From Bradyrhizobium lablabi (GTDB taxonomy: Bacteria > Pseudomonadota > Alphaproteobacteria > Rhizobiales > Xanthobacteraceae): DNA of 64,000 bases. The stretch covers positions 5,676,501 through 5,740,500 of the forward strand of contig NZ_LT670844.1 of assembly GCF_900141755.1 (NCBI RefSeq). Direction: 5' to 3'. Below, piece by piece: positions 50,736 to 59,461 of the stretch; the first letter of the stretch is position 1, and each line of letters starts with the position of its first letter. The notes beneath the pieces were generated by a model that ran no database searches, was not told the DNA's origin, and worked only from the letters and a program-made list of their open reading frames with translations. Both the position numbers and the translations under genes were made by a program.

Positions 50736-52310
50736 ATGCCACAAGGAAACAACGCGCTCGCCATCAGCTTCTTCTTTATCTTCATGGCGCTCACGCTCGT
50801 CATCACATACTGGGCCGCACGGCGGACCAAATCCACCGAGCATTTCTATGCTGCGGGCGGCGAGATCACGGCCTGGCAAAACGGCTGGGCACTGGCTGGG
50901 GATTTTCTAAGCGCGGCCGCACTGCTCGGTATCGCCGGTATCGTTACATCCAACGGCTTCGATGGAATGATATACTCGATCGGATGGCTCGTCGGCTGGC
51001 CGATCGTCATGTTCCTGATCGTGGAGCCGCTGCGCAACGTCGGCAGATTCACCTTCGCCGACGTGGTCGCCTATCGCTTGGCGCAACGTCCCGTTCGTAT
51101 GGCCGCGGCCGTCGGGACTCTCGCGGTGATCCTGTTTTATCTGATCGCACAGATGGTGGCGACAGGATCCCTGATCAAACTGCTGTTCGGCTTGCCGTAT
51201 GTGTGGTCCGTCATCCTGGTCGGCGCCGTGATGCTGATCTATGTCCTGTTCGGCGGAATGCTCGCGACCACCTGGGTGCAGATCATCAAGGCCGGGCTAT
51301 TGATGGCGGGCGGCGCATTGCTTGCGTTTCTCGTCCTCTTGCATTTTGAGCTGAACCCGCTCCGGCTTTTCGCGGCGGCAGCGGAAAAATACGGGACAAG
51401 AGTTCTGCAACCGGGATCGCGGGTCGTCTCCGGTCAGTGGGACGCGATATCCCTTGGCCTCGGCCTCATGTTCGGCACCGCGGCGATGCCGCACATCCTG
51501 ATGAGGGTCTATACGGTGCGGGACGTGAAGGAGGCCCGCATGTCGATCCTGCACGCCACCGGCATCATCGGCATCTTTCATCTCTTCGTTTTCATCATCG
51601 GGTTCGGAGCCATGGTGCTGGTCGGTCCCGAGGCCGTCGCAAAGGCAGGCGGCGGTGGCAATATGGCAGCGCCGCTTCTGGCACTGGCGGTGGGGGGAAA
51701 TGCATTCTTCGGTTTCATCTGCGCAGTAGCATTCGCCACCATGCTCGCGGTCGTTGCGGGTCTGACCCTTTCAGGCGTCGCCACCCTCAGTCACGACATC
51801 TGGGCCAGCGTGGTGCGAGATGGAAAATGCCCGGAAGCCGAGCAATTGTTGGTCGCCCGAGGTGCGACCGTGCTGATTGCGCTATTCGCCATCGTTCTAG
51901 GCGTGCTGTTCGAGGGACAAAACGTAGCCTTCATGGCGGGCCTTGCTTTCTCGATTGCCTGCGCGGCGAACTTTCCCGCGCTCGTGCTTGCGATTTTCTG
52001 GCGACGTTTCACGACGCCGGCCGCGGTCGCGAGCATTCTGACTGGCACCATCGTCTCGCTGGTCCTGATCCTGTTGTCTCCGACCGTGCAGGTAGACCTG
52101 CTGGGCAAGGTGCTCAAGGAGGTCGAGAACAATTGGTGGTTCGTACCGCTGCGCAATCCTGCGATCATCGCCATGCCGTTGTCGTTCGGCATGGCCATTG
52201 TCGTCTCACTCTTCACGTCGGAGGCGGCCGCCGACGACCGCTTCGATGAGATGCGCAACCGGATTCTGTTCGGCGCTCCGCGGGCGAACCTGCCGCAGGC
52301 GGCAGAATAA
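50736..52310 (+). CDS. Sodium:solute symporter family protein, ActP-like (cation/monocarboxylate)
   Basis: A 524-residue transporter with about 13 hydrophobic helices. SSS-family motifs include STEHFYAAGGEITAWQNGWALAGDFLSAAALLGIAGI, WLVGWPIVMFLIVEPLRNVGRFTFADVVAYRLAQRPVR and FGTAAMPHILMRVYTV. ActP-type carriers move acetate, propionate or other short carboxylates with Na+. Sitting next to the nitrilase gene (46 bases), it may import a nitrile-derived or related carboxylate, but that is inference. Paired with the DUF485 protein upstream. Confidence 0.92.
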   Translation: MPQGNNALAISFFFIFMALTLVITYWAARRTKSTEHFYAAGGEITAWQNGWALAGDFLSAAALLGIAGIVTSNGFDGMIYSIGWLVGWPIVMFLIVEPLRNVGRFTFADVVAYRLAQRPVRMAAAVGTLAVILFYLIAQMVATGSLIKLLFGLPYVWSVILVGAVMLIYVLFGGMLATTWVQIIKAGLLMAGGALLAFLVLLHFELNPLRLFAAAAEKYGTRVLQPGSRVVSGQWDAISLGLGLMFGTAAMPHILMRVYTVRDVKEARMSILHATGIIGIFHLFVFIIGFGAMVLVGPEAVAKAGGGGNMAAPLLALAVGGNAFFGFICAVAFATMLAVVAGLTLSGVATLSHDIWASVVRDGKCPEAEQLLVARGATVLIALFAIVLGVLFEGQNVAFMAGLAFSIACAANFPALVLAIFWRRFTTPAAVASILTGTIVSLVLILLSPTVQVDLLGKVLKEVENNWWFVPLRNPAIIAMPLSFGMAIVVSLFTSEAAADDRFDEMRNRILFGAPRANLPQAAE

Positions 52311-52356
52311 TCCGGACCACTTCCCTCCATCCCGATCCAGCAAAGCAGCACGCTCG

Positions 52357-53442
52357 ATGATTCATCACTATCCGAAACTAAAAGTCGCCGCGGCCCACGT
52401 CGCCCCGGTGTTTCTCGATACCGGGCGAACGGTCGACAAGGCATGCTCGCTGATCGCCGAGGCCGCCCAGGCGGGAGCGCGGCTGATCGTCTTCCCGGAG
52501 GCGTTCGTGCCGGCGTTTCCGATCTGGACCGCGATCGCGGCGCCGATCCTGACCCACGAGCTGTTCAAGTCGCTCGCCTCGTGCGCGATCGAAATCACAG
52601 GGCCTGAGATCGCGCGGTTGAAGGATGCCGCGCGCCGCAACGAAATATGCGTCTCGATCGGGTTCAACGAAGGGACGAAAGCGAGCGTCGGCTGCATCTG
52701 GAATTCGAACGTGCTGATCGGCGAGGACGGATCGCTGCTCAATCACCATCGCAAGCTGGTTCCGACCTATTATGAGAAATTGGTCTGGTCGAGCGGAGAC
52801 GGGGCTGGTCTACGCGTCGTCGAGACGTCGATCGGCCGGATCGGCATGCTGATTTGCGGCGAAAACACCAATCCTCTCGCCCGCTACAGCTTGATGGCAC
52901 AAGGCGAGCAGATTCATATCTCCACCTATCCGCCGATCTGGCCGACCCGACCCTCCAGGGAAGCGGGAGGTTACGACATCGAGCAGGCGATTCGGATCCG
53001 GGCGGGTGCCCACTCGTTCGAGGCCAAGGCCTTCAATATCGTGGCCTCGGCATGCGTGGACGATACCATGCGGGCGAGGCTGGAGGCCGTGCTGGGTGCG
53101 TCGGCCCTCGATATCATCGATCATACCCCACGGGCCATCTCGGTCGTGATCGGCCCATCCGGCTTGCCCGTAAGCCCGGTGGTTTCCGGCGAGGAAACGC
53201 TGCTTTATTGCGATATCGATCTCGCCGATTGCATCGAGCCCAAGCAATTTCACGACGTAGTAGGTTACTACAATCGCTTCGACATCTTCAAACTCGAGGT
53301 CAATCGGGAGGCGAACCGGCCGATCGTCTTCCGCGACGATATCCGAAGCGCGCCGCGGGATCCTTATGCGGACGCGCTTCAAGCCCGGGGCGCCGACCTT
53401 TCGGCGCCTTCTGACCCAAAAGTACATCTGCTGGGCGCGTAA
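52357..53442 (+). CDS. Nitrilase (arylacetonitrilase/aliphatic nitrilase-like)
   Basis: Hydrolyses R-CN to the carboxylic acid and ammonia. The 361-residue length fits true nitrilases. The catalytic triad is clear: E48 (LIVFPEAFVPAFP), K133 (NHHRKLVPTYYEKLVW) and C167 (GMLICGENTNPLARY); the second conserved Glu (in YYEKLVWSSGDG) is also there. The CGENTNPLARYSLMAQGEQIHIS region is typical of nitrilases rather than amidases or carbamoylases. Whether aliphatic or arylaceto nitriles are preferred is not decidable. Located between the symporter and a LysR regulator, all on the plus strand. Confidence 0.93.
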   Translation: MIHHYPKLKVAAAHVAPVFLDTGRTVDKACSLIAEAAQAGARLIVFPEAFVPAFPIWTAIAAPILTHELFKSLASCAIEITGPEIARLKDAARRNEICVSIGFNEGTKASVGCIWNSNVLIGEDGSLLNHHRKLVPTYYEKLVWSSGDGAGLRVVETSIGRIGMLICGENTNPLARYSLMAQGEQIHISTYPPIWPTRPSREAGGYDIEQAIRIRAGAHSFEAKAFNIVASACVDDTMRARLEAVLGASALDIIDHTPRAISVVIGPSGLPVSPVVSGEETLLYCDIDLADCIEPKQFHDVVGYYNRFDIFKLEVNREANRPIVFRDDIRSAPRDPYADALQARGADLSAPSDPKVHLLGA

Positions 53443-53522
53443 ATGTATGCTAGATGCTGAGAAGCGAGCGTTCGCTCCCGACCGCCTCTCGGTCGTAGAT
53501 GAGCTTTTAAAGTTGGGGGTAA

Positions 53523-54449
53523 ATGAGCCTTTCCGGCTTCGATTGGAGCGATCTGGTCTTCTTCCTCGAGCTCGCGCGGCAGGGACGGCTCGTTCCGGCC
53601 GCCAGGAAACTCCGCGCCGATCACACCACGGTTAGCCGCCGCGTCGCCGAGCTGGAAAGAAGCCTAAACTGCAAACTGTTCGACCGCGGCGCGGACGGAT
53701 TTGCATTGACCGATGCCGGTCAAAAACTCTTCAACTACGCCGAGATCATCGAGAGCAATGCTCTGCTGATCGCGGAGAATGTGGCGGGGTTGGCGGGCGT
53801 GCCCAGCGGCAACGTTCGTGTCGCCACGATGGAAGGCATCGGCAGCTTCTATCTCGCGCCGCGTATGCCGAGGCTGCGCAAAGAGTTTCCGGAAATCTGC
53901 GTCGAGCTGGTGACGGAGCGCCACATCATAAACCTCACCAAGCGAGAGGCCGATATCTCGCTAAGCTTCGCGCCAATGAAAGGCCCGCGGCTGATTTCCG
54001 AAACGATCGGGACGTTTCAGCTACGGCTTTATGCCGCGCCCTGCTATCTCGAACGAAGCGGCACACCAACCTCAATCCAAGATCTCGATCAGCATGATTT
54101 CGTCGACTACGTTGACGATCTTGTCGCCATCTCCGAGGTGAGATGGCTGCATGATGTGCTCAAGCCGAGCCGGGTGGTGTTTCAAAGCTCCAGCATGATA
54201 GCCCAGCACAACGCCGCCGCGGCCGGACTGGGCCTTGTCCTGTTGCCGTCGTTCAGTGCGGCCGATGACGTCAGGCTCGTTCCCGTGCTGGCGTCCGAGG
54301 CCGCCGTCTCGCGATCGATCTGGCTCACCGTGCACGAGGACCACCAATACCTCAGCCGAATTAGGACGGTAAAAAGCTTTCTCAAGAAAATCGTCAGCGA
54401 AGACCAGCCGTTTCTCAACGGTCTCACCCATCCGCCTTCCCGAAAGTAA
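53523..54449 (+). CDS. LysR-family transcriptional regulator
   Basis: A 308-residue regulator. N-terminal winged HTH: WSDLVFFLELARQGRLVPAARKLRADHTTVSRRVAELERSLNCKLFDRGADGFALTDAGQKLF; the VSRRV recognition helix places it with the GcvA/DSDC-like LTTRs. The effector domain follows (VRVATMEGIGSFYLAPRMPRL). Transcribed in the same direction as its neighbours, not divergent from its likely targets. It probably controls the nitrilase, the ABC transporter or both; its ATG overlaps a TAAATGA with no strong ribosome binding site (AAAGTTGGGGGT). Confidence 0.92.
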   Translation: MSLSGFDWSDLVFFLELARQGRLVPAARKLRADHTTVSRRVAELERSLNCKLFDRGADGFALTDAGQKLFNYAEIIESNALLIAENVAGLAGVPSGNVRVATMEGIGSFYLAPRMPRLRKEFPEICVELVTERHIINLTKREADISLSFAPMKGPRLISETIGTFQLRLYAAPCYLERSGTPTSIQDLDQHDFVDYVDDLVAISEVRWLHDVLKPSRVVFQSSSMIAQHNAAAAGLGLVLLPSFSAADDVRLVPVLASEAAVSRSIWLTVHEDHQYLSRIRTVKSFLKKIVSEDQPFLNGLTHPPSRK

Positions 54450-54637
54450 AGAGCAAACTTTGGCGCTGCGTGCCTCTGCGCTGGGCAAACGCCAAACCAT
54501 TAGCTGGCCTTATAGCTCGCATTTCCACTTCCGATTTTACAAGTCGAAATCTCCGCCGCTACGCTTTGACATCAACACGTCGCGACCACGCGCCGGTTGG
54601 ACGCGGGCCAGTCCATCAACAGGCAACGGAGATAGTT

Positions 54638-55984
54638 ATGTTGGATGATGACAATACTAATGATAACGCGTCTTCTGCAAAGAGACCGGTGAAGCGAAAA
54701 GACTTGTCACGGCGCGCCGTGCTCAAGGCCGGCGCCGCGGTGGCGGGCGCCGCGATTGGCTCCGACGCGATCCGCGGCTTTCCGACGATCTGGGCGCAGG
54801 AGATCAAGGACATCGAATTGCGGCATGTCGGGGTGTCCTATTCGGTGGTGAAAGCGATCGGAGACCAGGCGGCGAAAGATCTCGGTTTTAAAGTGACGAT
54901 GCAGAATCTGGATACGTCAGCCGCCATCAACCGCTTCATCAGCCAGCCGGATTCGGTTGACATCGCCGACCTCGAAGGCTGGCAGGCAAAACTCGCGGCG
55001 AAGCGGTCGGTGATCCAGGGCATCGAAGTCAAGAAGATCAAGGAATTCGATAACATCCTGCCGATTTTCACCAAGGGCGAGATCGACGGCCACAAGATTC
55101 CGCGCCAGGGCATTTCGCCCTATGAGGCGATGTATATCGAAAAGCCCAATTCCACCGAACTACATGACGGCGTCACCGAATGGGCGACGTTCCTGCCGCA
55201 GGTCTACAACGCGGACTCGATCGGCTATCGCCCCGATCTGGTCGGCCATGAAGTCACCGAGTGGAAGGATCTGATCGATCCGAAATTCAAGGGCAAGGCC
55301 GCGATCCTCGACGTCCCGGCGATCGGCATCATGGACGCCGCGTTATGCTTCGAAAGCGCTGGCCTCATTAAATACGCCAACAAAGGCAACATGACCAAAG
55401 AGGAGATCGACTTCACCTGCAACAAATTGATCCAGCTGAAGAAGGACGGTCAGTTCCGCGCCACCTGGACGACGTTCGACCAATCGGTGCAGTTGATGGC
55501 GGCCGGTGAAGTCGTGATCCAGTCGATGTGGTCGCCGGCGGTTGCGGCCGTCCGCGTCAAGGAAATCCCTTGCGTCTATGCGCCGGTCAACATCAAGAAC
55601 GGCAAGGAAGGCTACCGCGGCTGGTGCAACGGCATGGGCCTGATGAAGCATCTGTCGGGCAAGAAGCTCGATGCGGCCTACGAATATCTCAACTGGTATC
55701 TGTCGGGCTGGCAGGGCGGCTTCGTCGGTCGCTACGGCTATTACAGCCCGGTGCCTTCGACGGCGAAGAAATTCCTCACCGCCGCAGAGTGGGACTTCTG
55801 GTACGACGGCAAGCCGGCACCCGAAATCATCAACGATCCCTACGGCGTGCCGATGGAAAAGGCCGGCACCAAGCGGGACGGCGGTTCGTTCCTCGAGCGG
55901 GTCAAGAACATCTCGTGCTGGAACACGCTGATGGACGAGGCCGCCTACATGAACAAGCGCTGGAACGATTTCAAGGTCGCTTGA
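54638..55984 (+). CDS. ABC transporter substrate-binding protein, polyamine (PotD)-type, Tat-exported
   Basis: A 448-residue binding protein. After a polar leader comes the Tat signal LSRRAVLKAGAAVAGAAIGS, then PTIWAQ and the mature domain. Features: IDVPAIGIMDAALCF, FRATWTTFDQSVQLMAAGEVVIQSMWSPAVAAVRV, and WCNGMGLMKHLSG...AAYEYLNWYLSGWQGGF, as in the extracellular solute-binding family used by spermidine/putrescine-like ABC systems. The start is ATG 54638 behind GGAGATAG. The ligand is unknown; in context it may be the nitrogen compound metabolised by the downstream enzymes. First gene of the row ending with the amidase. Confidence 0.92.
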   Translation: MLDDDNTNDNASSAKRPVKRKDLSRRAVLKAGAAVAGAAIGSDAIRGFPTIWAQEIKDIELRHVGVSYSVVKAIGDQAAKDLGFKVTMQNLDTSAAINRFISQPDSVDIADLEGWQAKLAAKRSVIQGIEVKKIKEFDNILPIFTKGEIDGHKIPRQGISPYEAMYIEKPNSTELHDGVTEWATFLPQVYNADSIGYRPDLVGHEVTEWKDLIDPKFKGKAAILDVPAIGIMDAALCFESAGLIKYANKGNMTKEEIDFTCNKLIQLKKDGQFRATWTTFDQSVQLMAAGEVVIQSMWSPAVAAVRVKEIPCVYAPVNIKNGKEGYRGWCNGMGLMKHLSGKKLDAAYEYLNWYLSGWQGGFVGRYGYYSPVPSTAKKFLTAAEWDFWYDGKPAPEIINDPYGVPMEKAGTKRDGGSFLERVKNISCWNTLMDEAAYMNKRWNDFKVA

Positions 55985-55996
55985 TCTGACAGCACA

Positions 55997-56027
55997 AGCT
56001 GCCGGTGCGGCGCGCGCATCGGCAGCT
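55997..56027 (+). other. Strong stem-loop between binding-protein and permease genes
   Basis: AGCTGCCGGTGCG-GCGCG-CGCATCGGCAGCT folds as a 13-base stem with one G-U pair. No T-run follows, so it is not a simple terminator. Such hairpins after the binding-protein gene often protect its mRNA and reduce permease expression. Confidence 0.65.
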
Positions 56028-56074
56028 CCTTCTCGCAAAGAAGTTTTAGGCGGACTTGAGTTAGGCCATACCGG

Positions 56075-56935
56075 ATGTTGCGGCGAAATCTAACTGCATG
56101 GCTGTACGTGGCCCCGCTGATGCTGGTCCTCGTGCCGTTCTTTTTGCTGCCGATCCTGGTGGTGCTCGCGGCAAGTTTTTTTGAGACCGATGGCTTCGGC
56201 GGATTATTGCCGACGTTCACGCTTGCGAACTATCTCGATGTCCTGACCTCGGCGCAGACCTTTCATCTTTATGTCGCGACCTTGAAGTTCACGGTCTTGA
56301 CCTGGGTCTTTACGCTGCTGATCGGGTTTCCGGTCGCGTATTTCCTGGTGTTTCATGTCAAGAACCAGTTGCTCGCCATCTCGCTGTTTCTGATCTGCAC
56401 CGTTCCGTTCTGGACCTCGAATATCATCCGGATGATCTCCTGGATTCCGCTGCTCGGAAAGGAGGGGCTGGTCAACTCGACGCTGCTTGCGACGGGGGTG
56501 ATCCACCAACCGATCGAGGTGCTGCTCTATTCGAGTCTGGCGGTCGTCATCGCCTATGTCCACCAATTGACGATCTTCATGGTGGTGCCGATCTTCAATT
56601 CGCTGGCGCGGATCGACAAGCGGATCGTCGAGGCCGCCCTCGATGCCGGCGCGAGCCGCCTCGACGTCATGCGCTACATCGTCATTCCCTTGTCGAAAAG
56701 CGGCATCGCGTTGGGGTCGATTTTTGTCATTTCGATCGTGATGGGCGACTTTTTCGTCGTCAAGGTGATGTCCGGCGGCAGTTCGGCGTCCGTCGTCAGC
56801 GCGTTCTATGAAAACGTCGGGGTGCTACAATATCCGCTCGCGGCGGCCAGTGCGGTGGTGCTGACATTGATCCTGACGGTCGTGATCTCCGCCATCCTTC
56901 GCGCGGTCGATCTGCGCCGGGAAATCGCCCAATGA
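56075..56935 (+). CDS. ABC transporter permease, PotB-type
   Basis: A 286-residue inner-membrane permease. Six helices are seen, beginning LTAWLYVAPLMLVLVPFFLLPILVVLAASFF. The region CTVPFWTSNIIRMISWIPLLGKEGLVNSTLLATG is characteristic of PotB-like permeases, and the EAA loop is EAALDAGASRLDVMRYIVIPLSKSGIALG. Its stop overlaps the start of the next permease gene (ATGA). Confidence 0.93.
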   Translation: MLRRNLTAWLYVAPLMLVLVPFFLLPILVVLAASFFETDGFGGLLPTFTLANYLDVLTSAQTFHLYVATLKFTVLTWVFTLLIGFPVAYFLVFHVKNQLLAISLFLICTVPFWTSNIIRMISWIPLLGKEGLVNSTLLATGVIHQPIEVLLYSSLAVVIAYVHQLTIFMVVPIFNSLARIDKRIVEAALDAGASRLDVMRYIVIPLSKSGIALGSIFVISIVMGDFFVVKVMSGGSSASVVSAFYENVGVLQYPLAAASAVVLTLILTVVISAILRAVDLRREIAQ

Positions 56936-57825
56936 CGGTGGCGCTGGAAAGGTACGATGTCTCGATGAGCAAGGCCCGACGCGGCGTAGTGGCGCGAAGC
57001 GACCGCAGGCCCTGGACATTCTACGTGCTCGCGGCGGTCTTTACGTTCTACGTCGCGGCCCTGTACGGGCCGATGATCTGCATCTACATCCTGTCGTTTC
57101 AGGATATCCGCGGCGGCCTGGTATTTCCGATGAAGGGCCACTCGCTGCACTGGTTCATCGACCTCTTCACGCAAGTGCGCACTGGCGACGTCAAGGGCTC
57201 GTTCGATCGCTCGATCAAGCTGGCCGCGCTGGTGACGGTGATCACGCTGGTGTTTTCCTTCATGGCGGGACTGGCGTTCCGGCGAAGGTTTTTCGGCGAC
57301 ACCTTTGTATTCTATCTGATGATCGGCAGCCTGGTGGCGCCGGGTCTCGTGCTCGGCATCGGCGTCGGCCTTCTGTTCCAATGGGTCGGCATCAGCCCGA
57401 GCTGGTACACCTCTGCGCTGGGCGCGCAGCTGTCCTGGACATTGCCGTTCGGCGTGCTGGTGATGTTCGCGGTGATGTCGCGCTTCAACAGCGTCTGGGA
57501 GGAGGCAGCGCGCGATCTCGGTGCGAGCCGCTGGCAGACCATCCGGCTCGTCGTGATCCCGGTGCTGGCACCCGGTCTCGTCGCCGTCGCGCTGTTCGGC
57601 TTCACGCTGTCCTATGACGAGTTCGCCCGCACGCTGCAGACCGCCGGCTCCCTCAACACCCTGCCGCTCGAAATCTGGAGCATGACGCTGAACGTGACCT
57701 CGCCCTCGCTCTATGCACTGGGTACGGTGACGACGATCGTTTCGTTCGCCATTATCGGCATCTGCATCGGCGCCATCGTTCTCATCAACAAGCGCCGCGG
57801 TGTCCGCGCCGACAATAGTCACTAA
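56932..57825 (+). CDS. ABC transporter permease, PotC-type
   Basis: A 297-residue permease partner. After a ~25-residue basic leader, the first helix is FYVLAAVFTFYVAALYGPMICIYILSF; the EAA loop reads WEEAARDLGASRWQTIRLVVIPVLAPGLVAVALFGFTLSYDEFARTLQTAG, and the TLPLEIWSMTLNV segment matches PotC. Starts at ATG 56932, 4-base overlap with the PotB-type gene; the ATPase gene follows 11 bases later. Confidence 0.93.
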   Translation: MTVALERYDVSMSKARRGVVARSDRRPWTFYVLAAVFTFYVAALYGPMICIYILSFQDIRGGLVFPMKGHSLHWFIDLFTQVRTGDVKGSFDRSIKLAALVTVITLVFSFMAGLAFRRRFFGDTFVFYLMIGSLVAPGLVLGIGVGLLFQWVGISPSWYTSALGAQLSWTLPFGVLVMFAVMSRFNSVWEEAARDLGASRWQTIRLVVIPVLAPGLVAVALFGFTLSYDEFARTLQTAGSLNTLPLEIWSMTLNVTSPSLYALGTVTTIVSFAIIGICIGAIVLINKRRGVRADNSH

Positions 57826-57836
57826 GGGAATCCTCC

Positions 57837-58943
57837 ATGCGCGCTGGCAAAGGCGATATCGAACTGGCCGGTCTCTGCAAGAGTTTTGACGGCGCCACCA
57901 ATGTGGTTGACGGCGTCAACTTGAAGATTCCGGACGGCGCCTATTGCTGCTTCCTCGGCCCCTCCGGCTGCGGCAAGACCACGATCCTGCGCATGATCGC
58001 CGGCCACGAAGATCCGACCGCCGGCGAAATCGTCATCGGCGGCGAGAATGTCGTGGGGCTGGCGCCGGTCGAGCGGCGGACGGCGATGATGTTCCAGTCC
58101 TACGCGCTGTTTCCGCATCTCTCGGTCCGCGACAACATCGCCTTCGCGCTGCGGGTGCGCGGGCAATCCAAGGCGGAGCGCTACAAGGCCGTCGATCGGA
58201 TGATGGAGAAGGTGCGGCTGACGGAACTGGCCGATCGTCTGCCGGCAAATCTATCAGGCGGACAACAGCAGCGCGTCGCGCTGGCGCGCGCGGCGATCAC
58301 CGAACCCCGCGTGCTGCTGCTCGACGAACCCCTTTCCGCGCTCGACGAACAGCTTCGCGTGCAGATGCGGCAGGAATTGCGGCGGATGCAGCGCGATCTC
58401 GGCATCACCTTCGTTCACGTCACCCACACCCAGCTCGAGGCGATCGCGCTCGCCGACATCGTCGTCGTGATGGAGAAGGGCAAGATCAAGCAGGCAGGCC
58501 CCGCGCGCGAGGTCTATGCCCATCCGCGCGACCGCTATGTCGCGGAATTCCTCGGCGGGCAGAATGTGCTGTCCGGCAAGGTCGAAAAAGTCGGCGAGGA
58601 TCATCTCGTGATCTCGCAGCCGAACCGCGGTGGAATTCAGGTCGGTGTAAAGCCCAATCCGCGTATCGAGGTGGGCGATCGCATCGATCTCGCGGTTCGG
58701 CGCGATGATATCGAACTGATGCGCGCGGATGCGTCCGGCCTTGAAAACGGCGCGACGGCGCTGCCGAGCCGGGTATTGGCGATCGAGTACCAGGGCTCGT
58801 TCGTCAAGGTGATGCTCGATACTATCCCGGACGAAGACTTCGTCGCCTACATCCCCGAACGCATATTTTTCCGCGATCCCTTTGATATCGGCGATATCCT
58901 GCTCGCCACCTGGTCGGCGGGCCGCGCCCGTGTTCTTGCCTGA
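57837..58943 (+). CDS. ABC transporter ATP-binding protein, PotA-type
   Basis: A 368-residue ATPase. Walker A GPSGCGKTT, Q-loop MFQSYALFPHLSV, signature [15 protein letters not shown], Walker B VLLLDEPLSALDEQ and H-loop VTHTQLEAIALAD are present. The C-terminal ~110 residues are a TOBE/OB regulatory domain (VLSGKVEKVGEDHLVIS, IDLAVRRDDIEL, FVKVMLDTIPDEDFVAYIPE). It completes a full importer with the preceding three genes. The small subunit gene of the molybdenum hydroxylase follows 27 bases later, so transport and metabolism genes probably share a transcript. Confidence 0.95.
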   Translation: MRAGKGDIELAGLCKSFDGATNVVDGVNLKIPDGAYCCFLGPSGCGKTTILRMIAGHEDPTAGEIVIGGENVVGLAPVERRTAMMFQSYALFPHLSVRDNIAFALRVRGQSKAERYKAVDRMMEKVRLTELADRLPANLSGGQQQRVALARAAITEPRVLLLDEPLSALDEQLRVQMRQELRRMQRDLGITFVHVTHTQLEAIALADIVVVMEKGKIKQAGPAREVYAHPRDRYVAEFLGGQNVLSGKVEKVGEDHLVISQPNRGGIQVGVKPNPRIEVGDRIDLAVRRDDIELMRADASGLENGATALPSRVLAIEYQGSFVKVMLDTIPDEDFVAYIPERIFFRDPFDIGDILLATWSAGRARVLA

Positions 58944-58970
58944 TGTCAGCCAACCAACCGGAGGTCACCC

Positions 58971-59459
58971 ATGATGATCAGTTTTGCGCTTAACGGCCGG
59001 CCCCGGACCGTCGATGTCGAGCCCGCGACATTGGTCGCGGACCTGCTCCGCGAGACCCTGAACCTGACCGGAACGCATGTCGGCTGCGACACCAGCCAGT
59101 GCGGGGCCTGCGTCGTCCTGTTCAACGGCGAGGCGGTGAAGAGCTGCACGCTGCTCGCGCCGATGCTGGATGGCGGCACGCTGACGACGATCGAGGGATT
59201 AGCCGAATTAGGCGGCTCCAATCGCCTGCATCCGATGCAGGAGGCGTTCCATCAAAATCACGGCCTGCAATGCGGCTTCTGCACGCCCGGCATGGTGATG
59301 ACGGCGGTGGCGCTGACGGCGAAGAATCCGGCGCCGACGGAGGCCGAAGTCCGCCACGGTCTGGAAGGCAATATCTGCCGCTGCACAGGTTACCAGAACA
59401 TCGTGGCATCGGTTTTGGCCGGTGCGGCGGCCATGAACGCACCCGCGATCGGAGAATGA
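58971..59459 (+). CDS. Molybdenum hydroxylase small subunit, 2x[2Fe-2S] (CoxS-like)
   Basis: Carries electrons from the Mo centre to FAD. The 162-residue protein has the plant-type cluster motif [16 protein letters not shown]...SC and the second motif [11 protein letters not shown]...[11 protein letters not shown], the expected arrangement for CoxS/XdhA iron-sulfur subunits. It starts at ATG 58971 with GGAGG 5-10 bases upstream (a second ATG follows directly). Its stop lies 2 bases before the large-subunit ATG 59462, and a further in-frame ATG overlaps it. Confidence 0.95.
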   Translation: MMISFALNGRPRTVDVEPATLVADLLRETLNLTGTHVGCDTSQCGACVVLFNGEAVKSCTLLAPMLDGGTLTTIEGLAELGGSNRLHPMQEAFHQNHGLQCGFCTPGMVMTAVALTAKNPAPTEAEVRHGLEGNICRCTGYQNIVASVLAGAAAMNAPAIGE

Positions 59460-59461
59460 CC

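Noticed and set aside
59099..59461. Upstream extension of the CoxL frame to 916 codons
   Set aside because: Overlaps the CoxS gene in another frame and has no similarity to CoxL; ATG 59462 gives the normal N terminus.
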